DNA of 64,000 nt from Triplophysa rosa (GCF_024868665.1 NC_079902.1:17661450-17725449), one strand, 5' to 3'. Shown: positions 24,781-35,171, counted from the first letter of the stretch. Made by a program: numbers and translations. Notes: generated from the letters alone by a model not told the origin.

Positions 24781-25850
24781 GTGAGTACATCGGATGGGTT
24801 TTTCTGCATGGCTCAGATAAATGAAATAAGCACGCAGAATTCATTCGGAACAGGCACAAACAGTACTCTATCTATATTTAAACAGCATTTCCATTTGAAA
24901 GCATTTTAAGTCTCGGCGGACTGCTGTTCAAAGATGTATATTCGCCGTCTATAAGCCCTTCGTACACACATGCGTAAATATACAGACGCATGCTTGTATG
25001 ACACAGAGTTGATGTAGATTTATTTAACCAAATGCCTCCAAAAGTAAAGGAAAGCAGGATAATAATTCAGGTACAGTTAAAATAAGGAGTCGTGCATCAA
25101 AGCAGGCCCGGTCCCCTCAAGATGCATTAGGTCTCTGTAATGGGTTCTTGCGAGGTGCAGCAATAACGGTCAGAATCTGGGCGAAAAAATTATTGATTAT
25201 CACACAACCTGCTCTAACACACCATCATTTCTTTTCATGCTCAAATAATGGAGAGACAAATTGTTGGATCTATTCTGCCCGGAGTACCTGAAGCAATGTG
25301 AAAGACGTTTTTATTTATTTATCAATTATTTAAACAATCACTGTTTATACTATACAAACAAATCAACATGCCACAAAACATAATGCATGATACCATTAAA
25401 TCCAAACGCTGGATGAACTTCCTCAAACTTTTGTTAATCTCTTTAGATTTGAGAAAAAAGGGTTGAAAATGTGGTCATCCCTGGACAGTATGCTACTACA
25501 CCGACTTTCCTTTTCTTTGTGTCACTATATATCCCTCGTGTTTTGAGCGTAGTCTGGTTAGTTTTCACTTTCGCGCATGCCTCAAAACCGTTCAGCATGT
25601 AGCCTGCTGGGTACAAGCACAAAAATTGCTGTGATTCACATTGTTTGGGTCCACATCCATTTGACCTTCCTGTGTGTTTTGATGAGTGATGTTCATAATA
25701 AGTTCCACCCTTCTGTTGTTTCCTCTCTCGTGTTGTATTTTGTAACGGGTGGGGTCACGAAAGGACATGTGCGGTGGCATAAATTTGTCAGTGCCAGCAG
25801 GGTTCAGTTGCGGTAGCACATGGAGGAGCCTGTGTAACAGTACAACAGTA
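24781..25850. other. Unannotated stretch after the candidate exon
   Basis: Possible intron sequence. No repeat or further exon recognised. Open frames at 25577-25876 on both strands overlap and have no domain. Confidence 0.4.
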
Positions 25851-25886
25851 CACTGTAAACCCGGATAAATTGGCAATACTCAAATA

Positions 25887-25912
25887 TTTTGAGGCAACTC
25901 GTTGCCTCAAAA
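25887..25912. repeat. Perfect 12-bp palindrome in CACTA-type element
   Basis: TTTTGAGGCAAC and its exact complement GTTGCCTCAAAA separated by two bases. It could form a small hairpin near the element's end. Confidence 0.9.
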
Positions 25913-26258
25913 TTTTTGAGTTTTAAAGATTCTTAAAGTTCTTGGTTTAAGTAAGCAGAACCTTCAAATTTTGATTACTGTTAAGTTAAAGTTCGTAAGA
26001 AATCTTAGTTAGTGCGACTTAAATATTTAATTTATCCTTTTTATGAAATTAAGTAGACAGAATTTAAACAAATAAGTACCAAAATTGCATTTTTAAGCTA
26101 ACTAAACTAAATTCTTTCGGTTTCATTATTTGGCATATTCCTTAGTCTTAATATGCATAAATGAAACACCTTGAATTATGCAATCCAAAATGAGCAAGAA
26201 GAGACTGATCTCAGAACTGGCATTAGAACAGTTACTGCTCACTGGGGACATAACACAT

Positions 26259-26263
26259 GTTAC
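26259..26263. repeat. 5-bp target site duplication GTTAC, left
   Basis: GTTAC directly before the left LTR, matched by GTTAC directly after the right LTR at 29383-29387. Confidence 0.93.
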
Positions 26264-26834
26264 TGTCAAGGAATGGCAGAGGAACCCAAGCGCAGGCAGG
26301 CAGTGAAGGGGTTAACAAAACAGATTTTAATAGTACAAAACAAAGAAACAAAACAAAGACCCACGATGGGGATAACAGATTAACAGAATAACAGGATAAA
26401 CAGGACGAAGACTAACTGACACTAAACTAAGATAACCACACTTGACATAAACTAAACTGGACACTTACTAGACTCACGAAAACAGCAGGAACAGGCAAAC
26501 AGCAGGCTAGGGAGGCAAACAAGAACAGGGATACACTGACCGCAAGGACACCACACACATATGTAATACACGAGCAACAAGACAAAGAAACATGAGGGTA
26601 TATATAGGGAAGACAAACGAGGGATAACGACATGGGGCAGGTGTGGGACATTAAACACTCAGGGAAAGATAACGAGGAAACAAGAGGAATGGGGCCAATG
26701 ACAAGACACTGGAGAGAACGTATATTATTGTCAAACGGACAATAATATGTTTCTCTCCACACATAACCAAAGGCTTTGTCATGGCTCTGCTACAGGACCA
26801 AGAAAAACATGACTAAGGAAGCAGAGCCATGACA
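26264..26834 (-). repeat. 3' LTR (left)
   Basis: 571 bp. Differs from the right LTR at about 26436 (C versus A) and 26773 (G versus A). Contains the TATATATA motif at 26598-26607, a long hairpin at 26711-26758 and a 14-bp terminal inverted repeat pair at 26777-26790 and 26821-26834. Confidence 0.95.
26711..26758. repeat. Long near-perfect hairpin in 3' LTR
   Basis: The arms GGAGAGAACGTATATTATTG and CAATAATATGTTTCTCTCC (with GTC/GAC closing a short AAACG loop) pair over about 21 bases with one or two mismatches. The same hairpin is present in the other LTR at 29259-29306. Confidence 0.92.
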
Positions 26835-26838
26835 GAAG

Positions 26839-26848
26839 CCCCCCCTTT
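26839..26848 (-). promoter_or_regulatory. Polypurine tract of the LTR element
   Basis: On the minus strand the sequence AAAGGGGGGGCTTC lies immediately upstream of the 3' LTR start. This is the expected place and composition of the plus-strand primer for reverse transcription and fixes the element's orientation. Confidence 0.85.
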
Positions 26849-27186
26849 AATGAGCACCTCCAGGTGCTCACCAAGGGGTAGACGGACAAGACAAGGCAGA
26901 CCGAGACAAAGACAAAAACCAGACAAACATGGTGAACATGACAAGGGGTAGACAGGACAACAAGACTACAGGATTGGGGTGGGATAACAAAAATAACAAA
27001 CATGGGAGGGGGGGTGGGGCAAAACAAGAGTTCTAGGGGGCAGTCCAAAGGGTTGGGGGGAACAGTCCCAGTCCCCGGCTGCGCTCGAGGGCGCTGAGTC
27101 CTGGGGGACTTAGGAGGAGTCCCGGGGGGAACAGTCTTTGGCCCTGGGAGTCTCCCAGGGACCGTCCTGGCTGCCGGACTGGGCTT

Positions 27187-28232
27187 GACGCCGGCTGGAA
27201 GGCCGGCTGGACAGGGCTTGACGCCGGCTGGAAGGCCGGCTGGACAGGGCTTGACGCCGGCTGGAAGGCCGGCTGGACAGGGCTTGATCGCCGGCTGGAA
27301 GGCCGGCTGGACAGGGCTTGACGCCGGCTGGAAGGCCGGCTGGACAGGGCTTGACGCCGGCTGGAAGGCCGGCTGGACAGGGCTTGACGCCGGCTGGAGG
27401 CCGGCTGGACAGGCTTGACGCCGGCTGGAAGGCCGGCTGGACAGGGCTTGAGCCGGCGGCGCCGGATGGACCCGGACTGGACACGGCTGGACATGGCTGA
27501 GCCGGACTGGAGGTGGACATCGGACTGGACGCCGGCTGGTACGGACTGGAGCCGCTGGATCACCGGACTGGACGCCGGCTGGATCACCGGACTGGACGCC
27601 GGCTGGATCACCGGACTGGACGCCGGCTGGATCACCGGACTGGACGCCGGCTGGATCACCGGACTGGACCGGTGGATCACCGGACTGGGCCGCATCACGA
27701 CCGGACTCAGGACACATGACTGGACACAGATGGACACAAGACTAGACACAAGACTAGACACGGACTGACACAGACTCGTACGTACACAAGACTGACACGG
27801 ACTAGACACAGCTGGACGACGACAGGACTAGACACAGGACTGACACAGGACTAGACACAGCTAGACACATAGCCATACCGACGCGACTCACGGGCACGCG
27901 ACGCCGGCTGCACCGACTGCGAGCACCGATAGGACCCAGAGACATCGGACTGGAGACAGCTGCACGACTGGACGCGATGAGCTACGCCGGCTGCACCGGA
28001 CTGGCGGACTGGACGCCGGCTGGATCACCGGACTGGACGCCGGCTGGATCACCGGACTGGACGCCGGCTGGATCACCGGACTGGACAGGGCTGGACACGA
28101 CTGGACACAGGCTGGACGCCGGCTGCACCGGACTGGACGCCGGCTGACCGGACTGGACGCCGGCTGGACCGGACTGGACGCCGGCTGCACCGGACTGGAC
28201 GCCGGCTGCACCGGACTGGACGCCGGCTGCAC
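27187..28232. repeat. GC-rich minisatellite inside the LTR element
   Basis: Three related tandem arrays share the core GACGCCGGCTG: about eight 33-bp units at 27187-27450, 24-bp units at 27563-27690 and again at about 28004-28083, and 20-21-bp units at 28128-28232. Basic unit lengths 33, 24 and 21 are all multiples of three, and frames stay open on both strands, giving Pro-Ala-Ser-Ser-Pro-Val-Gln type repeats on the minus strand. Some units carry 1-2-base indels (for example at about 27287 and 27396-27412), so no single frame is kept throughout. Confidence 0.95.
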
Positions 28233-28809
28233 CGGCCGGGAAGGAGACCACGCTGCCCGCCGTTGCCTCTTCTTCTTACGCCTAGCCACCCGGCTGGTGG
28301 TCGGGTGATGGAAGGAGGTAAAAGGCACGGCTGGCTCCGGCTGGGACTCCTCGGAGGTGTTCCCCAGGACTCCCTCCTTCCTCGCCTACCTCGTAGGCTG
28401 ACTGGTGGGGAGGCTGCAGGGGTTGAGGAGAGCGGTGTGGTGATGCCCACGACTCCGAGCTGCAGGGTCTGGCCCTCCGGGATCGTCCCAGCCCGTAGAA
28501 GAACCCGCACGGACAGTCCCCTGGACTCCTCGCGATCCATCGCGATCTGGAGCTGGTCTACGAAGCCCAGGGGCCTCAACCTGCGCATCTCCGCAGGCTC
28601 AAAGGGTTCGTCGAGGCAGCTGTTGAAGATAAACTTCAACTCCGCCTCGTCGAACCCTGAGTGGCGCGCAGTGGAGAGGAAGTCCATGGCGAAGGTCTCA
28701 CGGGGATGCCTTTCTGGCGAAAGCCGAACAAGGTGTGAGCCTGGCGGCTCCTAAACGCCTCGTCCGTCTCCTCCATGCTGCCCGCTGGGTTCGGTGTAGG
28801 CTCGTGCAT
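28073..28809 (-). pseudogene. Gag-like remnant of the LTR element, frameshifted
   Basis: Read on the minus strand from an ATG at 28809 only two bases inside the 5' LTR. A first segment of about 40 residues contains MEETDEAFRSRQAHTLFG; after a one-base frame change near 28690-28700 the next frame reads MDFLSTARHSGFDEAELKFI and continues about 65 residues, then a Pro/Ser/Arg-rich region and the minisatellite. The segment with alternating helices and LRPLGFVDQLQIAMDREE resembles capsid-like parts of gag proteins predicted in fish LTR elements (from memory). No zinc knuckle and no enzymatic domain follow. The product is either non-functional or a short RNA-packaging protein; the frameshift favours a dead gene. 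Confidence 0.55.
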
Positions 28810-28811
28810 TC

Positions 28812-29382
28812 TGTCAAGGAATGGCAGAGGAACCCAAGCGCAGGCAGGCAGTGAAGGGGTTAACAAAACAGATTTTAATAGTACAAAACAAAGAAACAAA
28901 ACAAAGACCCACGATGGGGATAACAGATTAACAGAATAACAGGATAAACAGGACGAAGACTAACTGACACTAAACTAAGATAAACACACTTGACATAAAC
29001 TAAACTGGACACTTACTAGACTCACGAAAACAGCAGGAACAGGCAAACAGCAGGCTAGGGAGGCAAACAAGAACAGGGATACACTGACCGCAAGGACACC
29101 ACACACATATGTAATACACGAGCAACAAGACAAAGAAACATGAGGGTATATATAGGGAAGACAAACGAGGGATAACGACATGGGGCAGGTGTGGGACATT
29201 AAACACTCAGGGAAAGATAACGAGGAAACAAGAGGAATGGGGCCAATGACAAGACACTGGAGAGAACGTATATTATTGTCAAACGGACAATAATATGTTT
29301 CTCTCCACACATAACCAAAGACTTTGTCATGGCTCTGCTACAGGACCAAGAAAAACATGACTAAGGAAGCAGAGCCATGACA
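28812..29382 (-). repeat. 5' LTR (right)
   Basis: 571 bp, almost identical to the left LTR. On the minus strand it has a TATA motif (plus coordinates about 29146-29155), an upstream CCATTGGCC-like motif region and the same hairpins at 29259-29306 and 29325-29382. It would drive transcription leftward. Confidence 0.95.
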
Positions 29383-29387
29383 GTTAC
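29383..29387. repeat. 5-bp target site duplication GTTAC, right
   Basis: Matches 26259-26263. Confidence 0.93.
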
Positions 29388-29832
29388 AGGTGAAATGTAG
29401 CTTCGCAGAGACTAGGCACATGCACCACTCTTCTAAACAATGGTAACCACAAAACTGAAAAATATGTCAAACTCTTCTAAATATCTAAGAGAAGTGAACA
29501 TTAAACACTAACAAGTCTTTAACTTTACTAAAAACATATAAAATAATCATATTTTTTTTAAATTTACTCTCCTAATGCAGTCTGACGCAAAGCATGCTGG
29601 GAATTGGAAATCCTTCTCGACCAATTGTTGAATTAACATGTTTAAATTAAGTAAGGAGCAAATAAAATTTTTGAGTTTTATTCAAGTTAATCAAAAATAA
29701 TCATTATACTTTACTCAAAAGTAAAAAAGTGTTTCACGAACTTAAAATATTTAAGTAAGTAGAACTTTTTTATAAAATTAAGTTTACATTACTTAATCTG
29801 TTTGATTATTTTGAACATTTGGGTTTACAGTG

Positions 29833-30226
29833 TAGAGTTAGGGGAAATCTCATCAATCACACACACACAAATAAATGTAGGATAGTTATGCACCAATCGT
29901 CTGAGTTGAAAACTCATATATATTTCTACATGTGCATATGATTTCTCTCTTTTCCCTGCTTCCTTCATACCTCACCCTGGAGGTTTTCCTTCTCACTTGA
30001 ACATGCTGCTAATGTGTGGCTTTCGTTGCTATCCCAGTGTCCCAATGGAGGCATTCTTATTTGCTGATGCAAATTTTAATTTGTCTATTTGGGGAGATAT
30101 TATAGTTATGTATGGGATATGTTGCTGTGTGTCATACTTTCTTTCCTATTCACAATCTACACTTTCATCTTGGTGCTGAAGTTACAGTGTGTTGCATCAG
30201 AAGCACTTCTGAAGGAACCATTGACC
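29833..30226. other. Unannotated stretch
   Basis: No gene or recognised repeat between the CACTA-type element and the TTTC microsatellite. Confidence 0.45.
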
Positions 30227-30229
30227 ATT

Positions 30230-30281
<52 letters not shown>

Positions 30282-30302
30282 GCTTGCTTGCTTGCTTGCT
30301 TG
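30227..30302. repeat. Compound microsatellite (TTTC)n(TTGC)n
   Basis: About 13 TTTC units run directly into about six TTGC units. Open frames here encode only Ser-Phe-Leu or Lys-Glu-Arg runs. Confidence 0.97.
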
Positions 30303-30445
30303 ATCCATGTTTAGTTTACAGGAAGGGTGATATGGTTCTAAATTCAATGCTATTTAATGATAAAACTATTTCCTGTTGGCATTTATAAAAGTGGATAGTT
30401 CTAAAGTTTGCTTTTTTTATAACTTTTAAAAAGTTAAAATAAATT

Positions 30446-31367
30446 TTAAAGGAACAGTTAACCCAAAAATGAAAATTCTGTCATCATTTACTCACCCTCA
30501 AGTTATTCCAGATCTGTATTAAAGGGGTCATATGGCGCGAATACGTGTTTTCTGTGTCTTTGGTGTGTTATAAGTTGTCCATGCATGTATTAGACACGTA
30601 AAATTGCAAAAATTGAAGTGTCGGAACAAAAGATGCATTCTATGTGAAAGCGAATGCTCACCCAGACCTGCCTGAAACGCCTCGTGTAACCACACCCCCA
30701 CAAATCTACATCAGTTTGTGGTATGTTTTGACTAAGACCGCCCAAAGGTATACGCAAGTAAGGTGGGCGTACCTGTCAGCCAATTGCTTTGGAACCTGAT
30801 GTTCCAAATATGTTAAGAGGTGTTTAATTTCCGTCACACGCTTGCACGTTTCCGTCAACTGGCCAATCATAGCACACCTCACTTTTCAGAGCGATGAGCT
30901 TTGTTAAAAATCTGCGCGTTTGAGAGAGGTGGGGCAAAGAGGAGATACAAACATGCACGGTATGTGGAAAATACAGCTTTTCTGAACCTTAAATCATGTC
31001 TACACATTGCATTACATCTAAAACAAACAATAATATTCATTTTAGCCGTGTCATATGACCCCTTTAAAAAAAGATATTTGAAAGAATGCTTGAAACCAAA
31101 CAGTTCTTGGCCATCATTGACTACCATAGTAGAAAAAATTGCTTTATAAATGTCTTTGTTCTGTTGAACACAAAAGAAGATATTTTGAAGAATGTAGTAA
31201 AGCAAACAGTTCTGGGGCACTTTTGACACCATTGGATATGGTTACAATCATTCTTCAAATATCTTTCTCTGTGTTCATCAGAACAAAGAAATATATACAG
31301 ATTTGATACAACTGGAGGGAAAGTTAATGATGACAGAGTTTTTATTTTTAGGTGAACTGTCCATTTT
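30446..31367. mobile_element. Angel-type TTAA MITE interrupted by a second MITE
   Basis: Left end TTAAAGGAACAGTTAACCCA at 30446; the family order CATCATTTACTCACCCTCAA breaks at 30518 and resumes at 31068 with AAAAGATATTTGAAAGAATG, then GGTGAACTGTCCATTTTA at the right end. About 370 bp belong to this element, the remainder to the insert. Confidence 0.88.
30519..31067. mobile_element. TTAA MITE with TIR TTAAAGGGGTCATATG, nested
   Basis: The left end TTAAAGGGGTCATATGGC and right end CATATGACCCCTTTAA are inverted repeats of 16 bases including TTAA. The 549-bp interior is non-coding with a CCACACCCCCACAAATCTAC block. Insertion inside an Angel-type copy shows it is the younger of the two. It is a different family from the Angel type though it uses the same TTAA target. 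Confidence 0.9.
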
Positions 31368-31440
31368 AGCTTATATAACTAAAACCATTTAAAATTAAGG
31401 CACAGTAATCAAAGAGTCTGAACTTTATTATACCTCAATA

Positions 31441-32001
31441 CGCCCTTTTCACAATGACGTCACTTAACTTCCGCCTTTTTGCAAAGCAGTGTATCATAAC
31501 ATCCGTCTTGCAACAAACAAGAAGAAGAAGAAGAAGAAGAAGAAGAAGAAAAAGAAAAAGAAGAAGAACTTCCGTTTTGCCGTCGCGCTGGAATTTAACA
31601 ACAGTGAGAAAAAAAACTGACAGAACACGTATTCAAGTACTTATCCTAGCACCTTCGCTAACACAAAAAGAAACCAAAACACTTACCTTCATAATCAAAC
31701 AGGTACTGTTCAACGAAGAATTTGTATCCTTTCTCTAGCTTTGATCTTGTCGTTAGCGAAAATTTGTCTGCAAGACGTTGTACATCATCTAGACGTATTT
31801 GTGGCAGATGTGCAAGCCACTTGGTAAACTCCATTCTGAGGCGCTAGCGGAATTAACTTCTTCTTCTTGAGTTTTACTGGTGGTTGGCAAATCAGCTTAT
31901 AGGTGCATTACTGCCACCTTATGAACTGGAGTGCTAGCAGAAGTAATGATACACTGCTTCGCGGCAGAACGGAAGATGCGTGACGTCATGTGAAAAGGGC
32001 G
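31441..32001. mobile_element. MITE with TIR CGCCCTTTTCACA(A)TGACGTCAC
   Basis: Left end CGCCCTTTTCACAATGACGT and reverse complement of right end CGCCCTTTTCACATGACGTC match apart from one extra base, and weaker similarity (AAGCAGTGTATCAT) continues to about 60 bp inside each end. TA flanks both edges. The interior has a (GAA)n array and a GTTGGCAAATCAGCTTA block common in fish DNA transposons (from memory). The 94-codon frame at 31454-31738 is largely the GAA array and is not a gene. Confidence 0.82.
31521..31569. repeat. (GAA)n microsatellite
   Basis: Purine trinucleotide array with two AAA interruptions, within the MITE at 31441-32001. Confidence 0.95.
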
Positions 32002-33350
32002 TATCGTGTCACGCTTAGCTAAAATGTTCCCTTTTAATTGAGTGCAAAGAATTGTTTCACTAATAACAGATTTTTATTAATAGCCAGGGTATATGGTTTT
32101 TTATTTTATTTAAAACGCATACATTTTTATTTTAGCCTCAGACAAATTCCCACCAAGTCAAGGCAGAATTTGTGTAAAACATTTTTCTTTTCTTCTCCCT
32201 CAGATCAAAGGTGAAAAAGGCAGAATGCGTTTTACAAATATTCAGATCAAATCAGTTTGCTTGACAGTCTACTCAGTCTTTAAGCCGGCATCAATCTCCA
32301 TGTCAAGGCAACTTTAAAATGTCTGTCAAAACACTGACGTGTTTAGAGAAAGATGATGAAATTCTCCAAATGTATCAGTAAGATTGTTTGAGTCATCAAG
32401 TTAAAGAAAGACTTCCCTTTCTGGTGCAGGACAAGGGAAGCATATCAGTGACATCACTCGCATGTATTTAGTATGAAACACGTGACCTTGTTAGGCAATA
32501 CAGTGTGAAAAAATGTCTCAGGCAATTCACAGGCTTGTAGTTATTAAAAATGAGAAGGTATAATCTGCAAGTTTCTCAATTATAAAGTCACTCCATGGGT
32601 AGAACATGAGTTATTTAGATATTCATAAGCATTGAAACTGGGTCTTTTCATTCATTATTGCTCTTTCCAGTATCATTTGGTATAGTATGTACTGTACAAG
32701 TAAATGACCGAGAAAGAGCGGAGAGATTCCGTGTAAATGGATATGCAGGGAATATTAAATTGTTAGTTCTTCTGAGAGGGTGAAAATTGACTGAGAGGTT
32801 TCGCAAGACTTATGAGGACGTTAAGAGGAGCATATCATCCACCGCTCCTATTGTACTTTAATACCGCAAAGTGTTAACACCACCTCTCGACAGCAGTCAA
32901 CAACACTCTCCACGCAGTCTGAGGCTTCTGTTGCAATTTAATTAGACCAGATGAGTTCTGTTCAGCCAAACACTCATTCATCGGGGACAGCCAAAATGTC
33001 AGCCACCATCTTGCACACTTTTAATTAAAAGAAATGCGAGCTGTATTGTATACAACTGTGACTTGTTTCGCTTGGGTTGTTTTGCTGTCCTCAGTTAATT
33101 GCTATTAAAAGATTACATGAGACCAGACAGACCAGGTTTCTTCTAATTCTATGTCCAGAATGAAATAGTTGACATTCTATTTGTCAGTTAGGCTCCGTTT
33201 GCCTTTGTGATGCGAGATGTCAGTATCAACAGAGCCGTGTGAATTATTTTTGCTTCGCTTGACGCAAGCGATTGACAACATGGCTACATAACAGTTTTTT
33301 TACATAATAGTATACAGATTTATAACCCAGACAGTTTATCAGGAGTCACA
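32002..33350. other. Unannotated stretch
   Basis: No gene or recognised repeat. Mixed-complexity sequence at about 32690-33060 might hold conserved non-coding DNA but this is untested. Confidence 0.45.
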
Positions 33351-33697
33351 TTAAAGGGATACTCCTCCCAAAAAAATCTCAATTCTGTCATGAATTATTC
33401 ACCCTCAAGTTGTTCCAAACCTGTATAAATTCCTTTGTTCTGTTGAACACACAGAATAATATTTAGAAGAATGTTAGGAACCGAGATTTCTGGAGTAGTC
33501 AAAAAATGGTAGTCAAAAGTATTCCCCAGAATTGTTCTACTATGGTAATCAATGGTGCCCCAGAAATCTCAGTTGCTAACATTTTTCCAAATATTTTTCT
33601 TTTTGTTCAACCAAACCAGGAAATTTATACAGGTTTGAAACAACTTGAGGATGGTAAAATGACAGAATTTTCATTTTTGGTTGGACTATCCCTTTAA
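33351..33697. mobile_element. Angel-type TTAA foldback MITE, full length
   Basis: Left end TTAAAGGGATACTCCTCCCA, right end GGTTGGACTATCCCTTTAA. Inner halves with CCGAGATTTCTGG and CCCAGAAATCTCAG pair. Closest in its inner part to the 13207-13600 copy. Confidence 0.9.
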
Positions 33698-34618
33698 ACC
33701 AACAAGATTTTTTGACATGATTTATAGTGTACTGTTAACCACGGGAGATATGCTGGAGTTGGTTAGTTAATTCAGTCATTGAGTGATTTTGACAGGTGCG
33801 TTTTGAAAGACGATTTGTGTTTTGGAGGGTTTCACTTGAATCGATGAATACAATGTCTTTTGGAAGACCAGAAGTAAACACAGAATCACAAGTGTGTTAC
33901 TACTGCATGCATCTAGTAAGAATAGATGTCCTTAAACTGCTTTAGTAAAGTAAAGACAGCTTTAAATCATTTTTTATACAATTTTGTAGAAACTAATATT
34001 TTACTAATATTATTCAAATATTTTACTTATAACAAACATTTCAACCCGGCCCCTGACAATGACAATAATACTCACAATATTTTGGCATATAACATAAAGA
34101 AATATTTTGCACTCTACATACAGGAATACTGATGTTAGAGTGTCGCCTGGGGTTACAGATTTTGAGCTTTAAGAGGTGTTAGCAGGTCTTGTTGAAATAT
34201 TTCTGCTCCTCCATTATTTCCCTTCTTCCCTGCACGGGTTTGCTATTAGGACTCTAAACTGTGGAAGTTTGACCCGCAAGGGGAGGTGTAACCTACTTAG
34301 AGTGTCCTGTTCTCCTGCTGCTTTACTCCTGCTACGTTTCACTTCCTTTGTTTGTTCAGTGGAAATATGAGGATCCTAATTAAGCCCAGGCAGATAGGAG
34401 TCAGAGCGAGAGAGGATCCTGTTGGCTAACTGTGAGCAGCTCTCCGCAAGCTTGGAATTAATGTTTAATTTATTTCTTGTTTATGATTTATTGATGCAGT
34501 GGTGTGTGCGAGTGTCTGCGCTGTGTTGGAAGAAGAGACAGCATTGTGTTGGATGGAACTGGGTCAGGTTTTTACTGGGCTTGAGTAATGCATTATCAGT
34601 GCAGGCAAACATGCATGC
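33698..34618. other. Unannotated stretch
   Basis: No supported gene or recognised repeat. Confidence 0.5.
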
Positions 34619-34762
34619 TCAAAGGGATATTTCACCCCAAAATGAAAATTAAAACTCTTATCATTTCATACATCTATGACTTTTTCTTCTGCAGAACACA
34701 AAAGAACATATTTTGAAAAATGTTGGTAACCTAACAATAGCGCTACCCTTTGACTTGCATTG
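34619..34762. mobile_element. Angel-type MITE, left half (split by DIRS element)
   Basis: Begins near AAAGGGATATTTCACCCCAA and runs through TTCTTCTGCAGAACACAAAA to TTGACTTGCATTG, where it is cut. Continues at 40226 with GTTTTGTTTCTG, exactly as in the intact copies (TTGCATTGGTTTTGTGTCC). Confidence 0.88.
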
Positions 34763-35023
34763 GTTCCCTATCGATACTTCACTCGTACTGCATAGCAGGA
34801 CGCTATGGGGGAAAACTCATTTTTCTCCGATGACTGAAGCTTTACAATAACGCAGTGAATACTGCACGGCCATTGGTGTTTGCAAAGTAAAACTTTGAGC
34901 CAATGGCAGCGAAGCTGCACAGACCTATGGCGATGGTGCCCGCCAAAATGGGCGGGGCTTATGGCTATATAAGCAGACACATCACCGTAGGGTCCTCAGA
35001 TTTCTTCTCCTTCAGCGACGACT
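34763..35023 (+). repeat. DIRS left inverted terminal repeat with promoter elements
   Basis: Inverted copy of 39939-40225. It has a GAGCCAATGGCAG box near 34897, GGGCGGGGC at 34951-34959 and TATATAAG at 34966-34973 in promoter-like order, followed by the gag leader. The right copy has lost the TATA (reads TTATTTAGCC). Confidence 0.92.
34951..34973 (+). promoter_or_regulatory. GC box and TATA box of DIRS element
   Basis: GGGCGGGGC followed seven bases later by TATATAAG, with an inverted or direct CCAAT about 50 bp upstream. Position just before the gag ORF supports a role as the element's RNA polymerase II promoter. Confidence 0.65.
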
Positions 35024-35171
35024 TCTACCTCGCTACTCAGACTGATAGCTTCGCCGTCGGAAAAAGCACTGCAGCGGACTGGACCTCTCTGCTCAGCGAT
35101 TCGCTGATCTCAGCAGCGCCGGTTCCTGTTCCCTGCCGCCATCCGGCAAGCTCTAAAAAAGCAAATTTCCA

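Larger units (their letters stand above)
26264..29382 (-). mobile_element. Non-autonomous LTR retrotransposon, recently inserted
   Basis: Two 571-bp direct repeats (26264-26834 and 28812-29382) begin TGTCA and end TGACA and differ at only two positions that I found, so insertion was recent. A 5-bp duplication GTTAC flanks the whole. Orientation is minus: a polypurine tract complementary to 26839-26848 sits next to the left LTR, which is therefore the 3' LTR, and a TATA motif lies in each LTR on the minus strand. The 1977-bp interior has a broken gag-like start and a GC-rich minisatellite but no protease, reverse transcriptase, RNase H or integrase, so mobilisation must have come from a partner element. 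The 5-bp duplication and TG...CA ends fit the Ty3/Gypsy-like group but do not prove it. Confidence 0.93.
25851..29832. mobile_element. CACTA/EnSpm-type MITE, split by an LTR element
   Basis: Left end CACTGTAAACCC and right end GGGTTTACAGTG are perfect inverted repeats of 12 bases, with TA on both outer sides. The ends start with CACTG, the mark of the CACTA superfamily. Subtracting the LTR insertion (26264-29387), the element is about 860 bp. A perfect palindrome near the left end (25887-25912) and TTAAGTAAG-rich subterminal parts agree with a non-autonomous derivative. No transposase frame is present. Confidence 0.8.

Noticed and set aside
26779..27809. Large minus-strand ORFs of 258 and 312 codons
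   Set aside because: They arise from the GC-rich minisatellite, which stays open in several frames on both strands. Only the gag-like segment at 28073-28809 has non-repeat coding character.
27187..28232. CRISPR-like repeat array
   Set aside because: Units are head-to-tail tandem repeats with no unique spacers, in a eukaryotic LTR element.
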